Below are positions 60,307-64,000 of a stretch of DNA of 64,000 nt, one piece after another (within the stretch, counting starts at the first letter, position 1; each line of letters starts with the position of its first letter). Made by a program: the position numbers and the translations under genes. A model generated the notes under the pieces. That model searched no databases. It was not told the DNA's origin and worked only from the letters and a program-made list of their open reading frames with translations. The DNA is from an uncultured Spirochaetales bacterium (GTDB taxonomy: Bacteria > Spirochaetota > Spirochaetia > Sphaerochaetales > Sphaerochaetaceae). The stretch covers positions 124,001 through 188,000 of the forward strand of contig CASFZR010000001.1 of the NCBI GenBank assembly GCA_949299185.1. The letters run 5' to 3'.

Positions 60307-61556
60307 TGAATAAGGCTCTTCAGACCCTCATAGACCGGGGATTCGTGAAGGACTGCACCGATTTCGACGGCCTCTCGGATCTCATGGATAAGGAGAAGGT
60401 CACCTTCTACTGCGGTGTCGATCCCACAGGTCCTTCACTCCATGTCGGTCATATAGTGCCGTTCTTCGCGATGCACCACCTGCAGGAGGCTGGTCATAAT
60501 CCTATCGCCCTCGTTGGCGGCGGTACCGGTCTTATCGGGGATCCATCCGGTAAGACGGAGATGAGGAAGATCCTCTCCGTGGAGGATATCAACAGCAATG
60601 TGGAGAAGATAAAGGCGCAGCTGGGAAAGATCGTCGATTTCTCCGAGAACCCAGGAGAGGGAATCGGCAGGGCCAGGATGATGAATAACGCTGACTGGCT
60701 TGTCGATCTGAACTATATCAGGTTCCTCCGTGATGTTGGCGTCTATTTCTCCGTCAACAGGATGCTGACCTTCGAAGGAGTGAAGCAGCGCCTTGAGCGT
60801 GGACTCTCGTTCATAGAGTTCAACTACCAGCTGCTGCAGTCCTATGACTTCCATATGCTCAATGATCTCTCCGGATGCCGCCTTCAGATCGGCGGAGCGG
60901 ATCAGTGGGGCAATATCGTGGCGGGAATCGATCTCATCCAGAGGATGGGAGGAGAGCAGTGCTATGGCCTGACGTTCAATCTCATCATGCGTGCTGATGG
61001 CAAGAAGATGGGAAAGAGCGAGAAGGGCGCTGTGTTCCTCTCTCCTGATCTCTATTCTCCATATGATTTCTTCCAGTACTGGAGGAACGTGGCTGATGCC
61101 GACGCCGTGCGCTTCATGAAGATCTTTACCTTCATGGATCTTGATGAGATCGCTGAGTATGAGGATCCGACGAGGAATATCAACGATGCCAAGGAGCGTC
61201 TTGCCTACGAGACCACGAAGATCATCCATGGCGAGGAGGAGGCTGATAAGGCGAGAAGCGCCGCGCGTTCCCTCTTTGCCTCTGGAGGCGTAGCCGGCAA
61301 GGATGGCGTCCCTTCGATCTCGATAGAGAAGTCGGTGTTCGAGAGCGGAGTGGGGGTGCTTGAGCTGTTCACCCGTTCTGGCCTCACTCCATCCAATGGA
61401 GAGGCCAGACGCCTCGTGACGCAGGGGGGCGCGGAGGTGAATGGCAATAAGATCACCGATCCGAAGGCCATGATAACCATCGCCGACGCCGATGCTGACG
61501 GAGAGTTCATGCTCAAGGCCGGCAAGAAGCGCTTTATGAGGGTGATCCCTGAATGA
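60306..61556 (+). CDS. tyrS: Tyrosyl-tRNA synthetase
   Basis: Class I TyrRS: HIGH motif HVGH in DPTGPSLHVGHIVPF, KMSKS-like KKMGKSEKGAVFLS, and a C-terminal S4 RNA-binding domain (GEARRLVTQGGAEVNG). AGGAGG is five bases before ATG 60306, which overlaps the glyS stop. 416 aa. A terminator follows. Confidence 0.96.
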   Translation: MNKALQTLIDRGFVKDCTDFDGLSDLMDKEKVTFYCGVDPTGPSLHVGHIVPFFAMHHLQEAGHNPIALVGGGTGLIGDPSGKTEMRKILSVEDINSNVEKIKAQLGKIVDFSENPGEGIGRARMMNNADWLVDLNYIRFLRDVGVYFSVNRMLTFEGVKQRLERGLSFIEFNYQLLQSYDFHMLNDLSGCRLQIGGADQWGNIVAGIDLIQRMGGEQCYGLTFNLIMRADGKKMGKSEKGAVFLSPDLYSPYDFFQYWRNVADADAVRFMKIFTFMDLDEIAEYEDPTRNINDAKERLAYETTKIIHGEEEADKARSAARSLFASGGVAGKDGVPSISIEKSVFESGVGVLELFTRSGLTPSNGEARRLVTQGGAEVNGNKITDPKAMITIADADADGEFMLKAGKKRFMRVIPE

Positions 61557-61564
61557 TTCCATAG

Positions 61565-61598
61565 GCTGGCGGTGATGAGCCGCCGGCTTCCTTCTTTT
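61565..61598 (+). terminator. tyrS terminator
   Basis: GCTGGCGG (61565-61572), seven-base loop, CCGCCGGC (61580-61587) with one G-U, then TTCCTTCTTTT. Ends the gltX-glyS-tyrS operon. Confidence 0.75.
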
Positions 61599-61599
61599 C

Positions 61600-62154
61600 A
61601 TGGTTGAGACGGTAATCCAGTCTATTGCCTCATTCGTAGGTACTAATATCGATGATATCCTGATCCTGATGATCCTCCTTGCCTCTGCCCGTCCTGAGGA
61701 TAGGATACGGGTTATAGCCGGTCAGTACATCGGGGTCCTTATGCTTCTGGCTATGAGCATCGTGCTATCACGCGCGGCATCATTCATCCTGGCAGGGTAT
61801 TCATGGGTATTAGGCTTCATCCCGCTTATCCTTGGCGTACGGTATGTCATGAGGCGAGAGGAGAGCGAGGAGACGAGCCTACCTATCGGTGTCATCCCGA
61901 CTGCGCTTCTTACCATCTCGAACGGCGCTGATAACCTTGGCGTGTATATTCCGCTGCTCTCCGGCTATGATGCCGAGGATATCCTCACGATGACCGTGGT
62001 ATTCGTCATCATGCTGGCCATATGGTGCATGATCGCGCTTATGATATCAGGACGGGATATGATAGGACGGCTGATAAGGCATTACGAACGGGTAATCGTT
62101 CCTGCTCTCTTCATCATCCTTGGCCTTGCGATAATAGCCGAGGGTATCTTCTGA
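61600..62154 (+). CDS. CadD-like cation (cadmium) resistance transporter
   Basis: A 184-aa membrane protein with five or six helices and the CadD-family opening SIASFVGTNIDDILILMILLA, plus a conserved internal ISNGADNLGVYIPLL. CadD is a member of the LysE superfamily that confers cadmium resistance in staphylococci; the ion here is not proven. It follows the tyrS terminator closely and has no obvious own promoter. Confidence 0.78.
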   Translation: MVETVIQSIASFVGTNIDDILILMILLASARPEDRIRVIAGQYIGVLMLLAMSIVLSRAASFILAGYSWVLGFIPLILGVRYVMRREESEETSLPIGVIPTALLTISNGADNLGVYIPLLSGYDAEDILTMTVVFVIMLAIWCMIALMISGRDMIGRLIRHYERVIVPALFIILGLAIIAEGIF

Positions 62155-62189
62155 GTCTGGAGACAATCCATTCCAGCTTCAAAAACTCG

Positions 62190-62244
62190 GAAATCTCAAA
62201 GTGATAGTTTGAGATTTCTTAGATTTTTCAAAGTGGTACTTTGA
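62190..62244. repeat. Tandem palindromes upstream of the DUF4143 ATPase
   Basis: Dyad 1: AAATCTCAAA (62191-62200) with TTTGAGATTT (62208-62217), perfect. Dyad 2: TCAAAGT (62228-62234) with ACTTTGA (62238-62244), perfect. They contain near-identical 17-mers TCAAAGTGATAGTTTGA (62196-62212) and TCAAAGTGGTACTTTGA (62228-62244), 32 bp apart or three helical turns. No terminator U-run. Likely operator pair of the following gene. Confidence 0.6.
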
Positions 62245-62290
62245 TTTTTCCGGATTTTAGCATTATCCTCTCAATGAGGAGAACTGGCTT

Positions 62291-63457
62291 GTGCAGTACA
62301 TCGAAAGGGTTGTTGATATAAATAAGATGCTTGAAAGCCGATCATTGTTCCTTTTTGGGCCTAGGCAGACAGGAAAGTCGTCATATATCAGGAATCAGCT
62401 ATCTGAACCTGTACTTTCCTGGACGCTTCTCGACAATGAGCTATACAGGGATCTCTCGATGCGGCCATCGCTTCTAAGGAATACGATTAAGGCAAAAGGC
62501 TTGGATTCCGGCATCGTAGTCCTGGATGAGATACAGAGGCTTCCTGATCTTCTTAACGAAGTGCATATGCTGATCGAAGAGACTGGCCTGCATTTCCTTC
62601 TTACCGGTTCAAGCGCCCGGAAGCTTAGGCGGAAAGGCGTCAATCTGCTTGGGGGAAGGGCAGGACGTCTGAGCTTCCATCCGCTTGTATGGCCCGAGGT
62701 AAGGAATCTTGATGAGGCTCTTCCCCATATCCTTGAGACAGGACTTCTTCCCCCATTCTTCACTGCTGATGAGCCAGAGCCTATGCTTTCTGATTATATC
62801 GGCCTTTATATCAAGGAGGAGATAGAGGCAGAAAGGGAAGTAAGGAACCTTCCACCCTTCTGGGAATTCCTGAGGACCGTAGCCACCTCAAGCGGTGAGA
62901 TCATGAATTATGAGAATATTTCCAGGGATATAGGAATCTCTGGAGTCAGTGTCAGGCAGTGGTACAGCATACTCAGCGATACGCTGATAGGGTTCGAGGT
63001 CCCGCCGTTCAGGAAGACGAAGATAAGGAAGCCCAATGCATCCAGCAAGTTCTACCTCTTTGATATAGGCGTGGCAAGGAAGCTACAGGGGCTTGCTAGG
63101 ATAGAAGAAGGTACGGCTGAGTTCGGCAGGTATTTCGAGAACTATATCGCGATGGAGATACGGAGCTGGCTGGACTATTCGGGATTTGATGGCATCGGCC
63201 TTTCTTACTGGCACGCAAAAAGCGGTCAGGAGGTTGATTTCATTATCAATGAAGAGATTGCCGTTGAGGTGAAAGCTGCTAGCCGTGTTTCTGCAAGGGA
63301 CCTGAAGGGACTTAAGGCCCTCATGGAGGAAGGGCTTATGAGGAAATACGTGCTTGTCTGCCGTGAGTCTTATCCCCAGCTTCTTGATAATGGCATTCTT
63401 ATCCTCCCTTATACGGATTTCCTCGATCAGCTTTGGAATGGAAGCCTGATGCGGTAG
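62291..63457 (+). CDS. ATPase with DUF4143 domain (AAA_14)
   Basis: A 388-aa P-loop ATPase: Walker A FGPRQTGKSSYI at about residue 23, Walker B IVVLDEIQ, sensor LLTGSSARKLR, and a C-terminal DUF4143 with winged-helix-like and PD-(D/E)XK-like parts (YWHAKSGQEVDFIINEEIAVEVKAA). The start is GTG at 62291 behind GAGGAG at 62275-62280. These genes are numerous and often patchy in spirochaete genomes; a target-binding role of the DUF4143 part is assumed. It sits behind tandem palindromes. Confidence 0.88.
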   Translation: MQYIERVVDINKMLESRSLFLFGPRQTGKSSYIRNQLSEPVLSWTLLDNELYRDLSMRPSLLRNTIKAKGLDSGIVVLDEIQRLPDLLNEVHMLIEETGLHFLLTGSSARKLRRKGVNLLGGRAGRLSFHPLVWPEVRNLDEALPHILETGLLPPFFTADEPEPMLSDYIGLYIKEEIEAEREVRNLPPFWEFLRTVATSSGEIMNYENISRDIGISGVSVRQWYSILSDTLIGFEVPPFRKTKIRKPNASSKFYLFDIGVARKLQGLARIEEGTAEFGRYFENYIAMEIRSWLDYSGFDGIGLSYWHAKSGQEVDFIINEEIAVEVKAASRVSARDLKGLKALMEEGLMRKYVLVCRESYPQLLDNGILILPYTDFLDQLWNGSLMR

Positions 63458-63555
63458 CATAGCTTCATCTATAACAAAGTCTGAAATCCATTGTATTTGC
63501 TTTTGTAAATTCGAGGAAACTTGCTTAGAATATATCAAAGGAAATTTCTGGGTGC

Positions 63556-64000
63556 ATGGAAAAGACGGGTGTACTTACGCTTATCGAAGTAAAGAAGATA
63601 AATCAGAAGCGTGTCTATGAATTCCTCTATAGGCAGAAGACCGCTTCGAAGCTTGAGATCGCCAATGCGATAAACGTAAGCCTGCCGACCGTGGCTTCCT
63701 CTCTTAATACGCTGATCGCCCAGGGGCTTGTCTCTAACTGCGGCGTCTATGATTCCACAGGAGGAAGGAAGGCCCAGATATTCTGCTGTAACGCTCTTGC
63801 CCGTATAGCCGTTGGCGTAGAACTGTTGAAGGAGAGAGTGGAGATCGTTGCCGTGGATCTCTATGGCAATACGCTTGCTGAGGATTTCCTTGAGCTTGAG
63901 TTCGAGAATGAGGCTTCCTATTACAGCAAGCTTGGTGAATGGATCAATCAGTTCGTGAAAGCGCTGCCATATACGGGGGAGCAGAACCTTGGTGTATGCA
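63556..64000 (+). CDS. ROK-family transcriptional repressor, N-terminal part
   Basis: Starts ATG at 63556 and runs open to the right edge (148 codons visible). The winged helix (NQKRVYEFLYRQKTASKLEIANAI then NVSLPTVASSLNTL) and the beginning of a ROK domain (ARIAVGVELLKERVEIVAVDLYG) are present. It is a second regulator of the type seen at 34300, but GC-rich in style. Its target lies beyond the window. Confidence 0.8.
   Translation, partial: MEKTGVLTLIEVKKINQKRVYEFLYRQKTASKLEIANAINVSLPTVASSLNTLIAQGLVSNCGVYDSTGGRKAQIFCCNALARIAVGVELLKERVEIVAVDLYGNTLAEDFLELEFENEASYYSKLGEWINQFVKALPYTGEQNLGVC

Noticed and set aside
1..64000. tRNA, rRNA, CRISPR arrays, IS elements, replication origin
   Set aside because: Gaps between genes are short and none showed cloverleaf, repeat-spacer, terminal-inverted-repeat or DnaA-box patterns.

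Overview
The window looks like chromosomal DNA from a spirochaete (Spirochaetota; Treponemataceae- or Sphaerochaetaceae-like). This is inferred from gene content: a fused pyrB-pyrI, a rplU-rpmA-obgE-nadD-yqeK-rsfS ribosome block, a seven-helix membrane LuxR regulator, a BspA-type leucine-rich protein, a DUF4143 ATPase and ROK regulators. Most genes are moderately GC-rich, with heavy AGG and ATA codon use and many ATGA/TGATG start-stop overlaps.

Layout. 1-4721: histidine operon hisC(partial)-hisB-hisH-hisA-hisF-hisIE, ending in a translationally coupled pentapeptide-repeat gene. 4722-6061: a Fic AMP-transferase gene flanked on both sides by tandem AT-rich palindromes. 6062-12131: pyrimidine operon pyrBI-pyrE-pyrF-pyrDK-pyrC, preceded by a 37-codon leader ORF that runs through an intrinsic terminator (an E. 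coli pyrL-like attenuator). 12126-13292: corA with a 14-codon leader peptide and hairpin. 13289-30294: housekeeping genes rlmI-type methyltransferase, gph, pgm, comEC, ksgA, pta, SAM methyltransferase, BspA-like protein, tyrA-like dehydrogenase, mtaB, cysE, birA, argS, then a MATE pump and TetR regulator. 30424-34066: ribosome/GTPase block. 34160-45461: an AT-richer sugar-acid island (ROK repressor, ROK kinase, CUT1 ABC transporter without its ATPase, GH2 beta-mannosidase-like enzyme, SIS isomerase, UxuA, RraA-like protein, SDR oxidoreductase) that seems to have cut a gene after rsfS. 45482-50805: a second MATE pump and a TrpXYZ-type ABC importer with two binding proteins. 50872-53560: a very acidic 53-aa protein divergent from a PdxA homologue that lacks metal-binding His residues, a lipoprotein and a small unknown. 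53711-57449: a RloA-RloB-(7TM LuxR)-alpha/beta-hydrolase operon. 57498-61556: gltX-glyS-tyrS. 61600-64000: a CadD-like transporter, a DUF4143 ATPase behind tandem palindromes, and the start of another ROK regulator.

Regulation readable from sequence. A recurrent extended -10 of the form TGCTATnAT is found upstream of several genes. In at least five cases the -10 lies only 6-9 nt before the ATG, with no Shine-Dalgarno, suggesting leaderless or near-leaderless mRNAs. The two leader ORFs (pyr and corA) and the RloAB/LuxR operon are the most interesting points. No rRNA, tRNA, CRISPR array or intact insertion sequence was seen, and no gene-free stretch exceeds about 240 bp.
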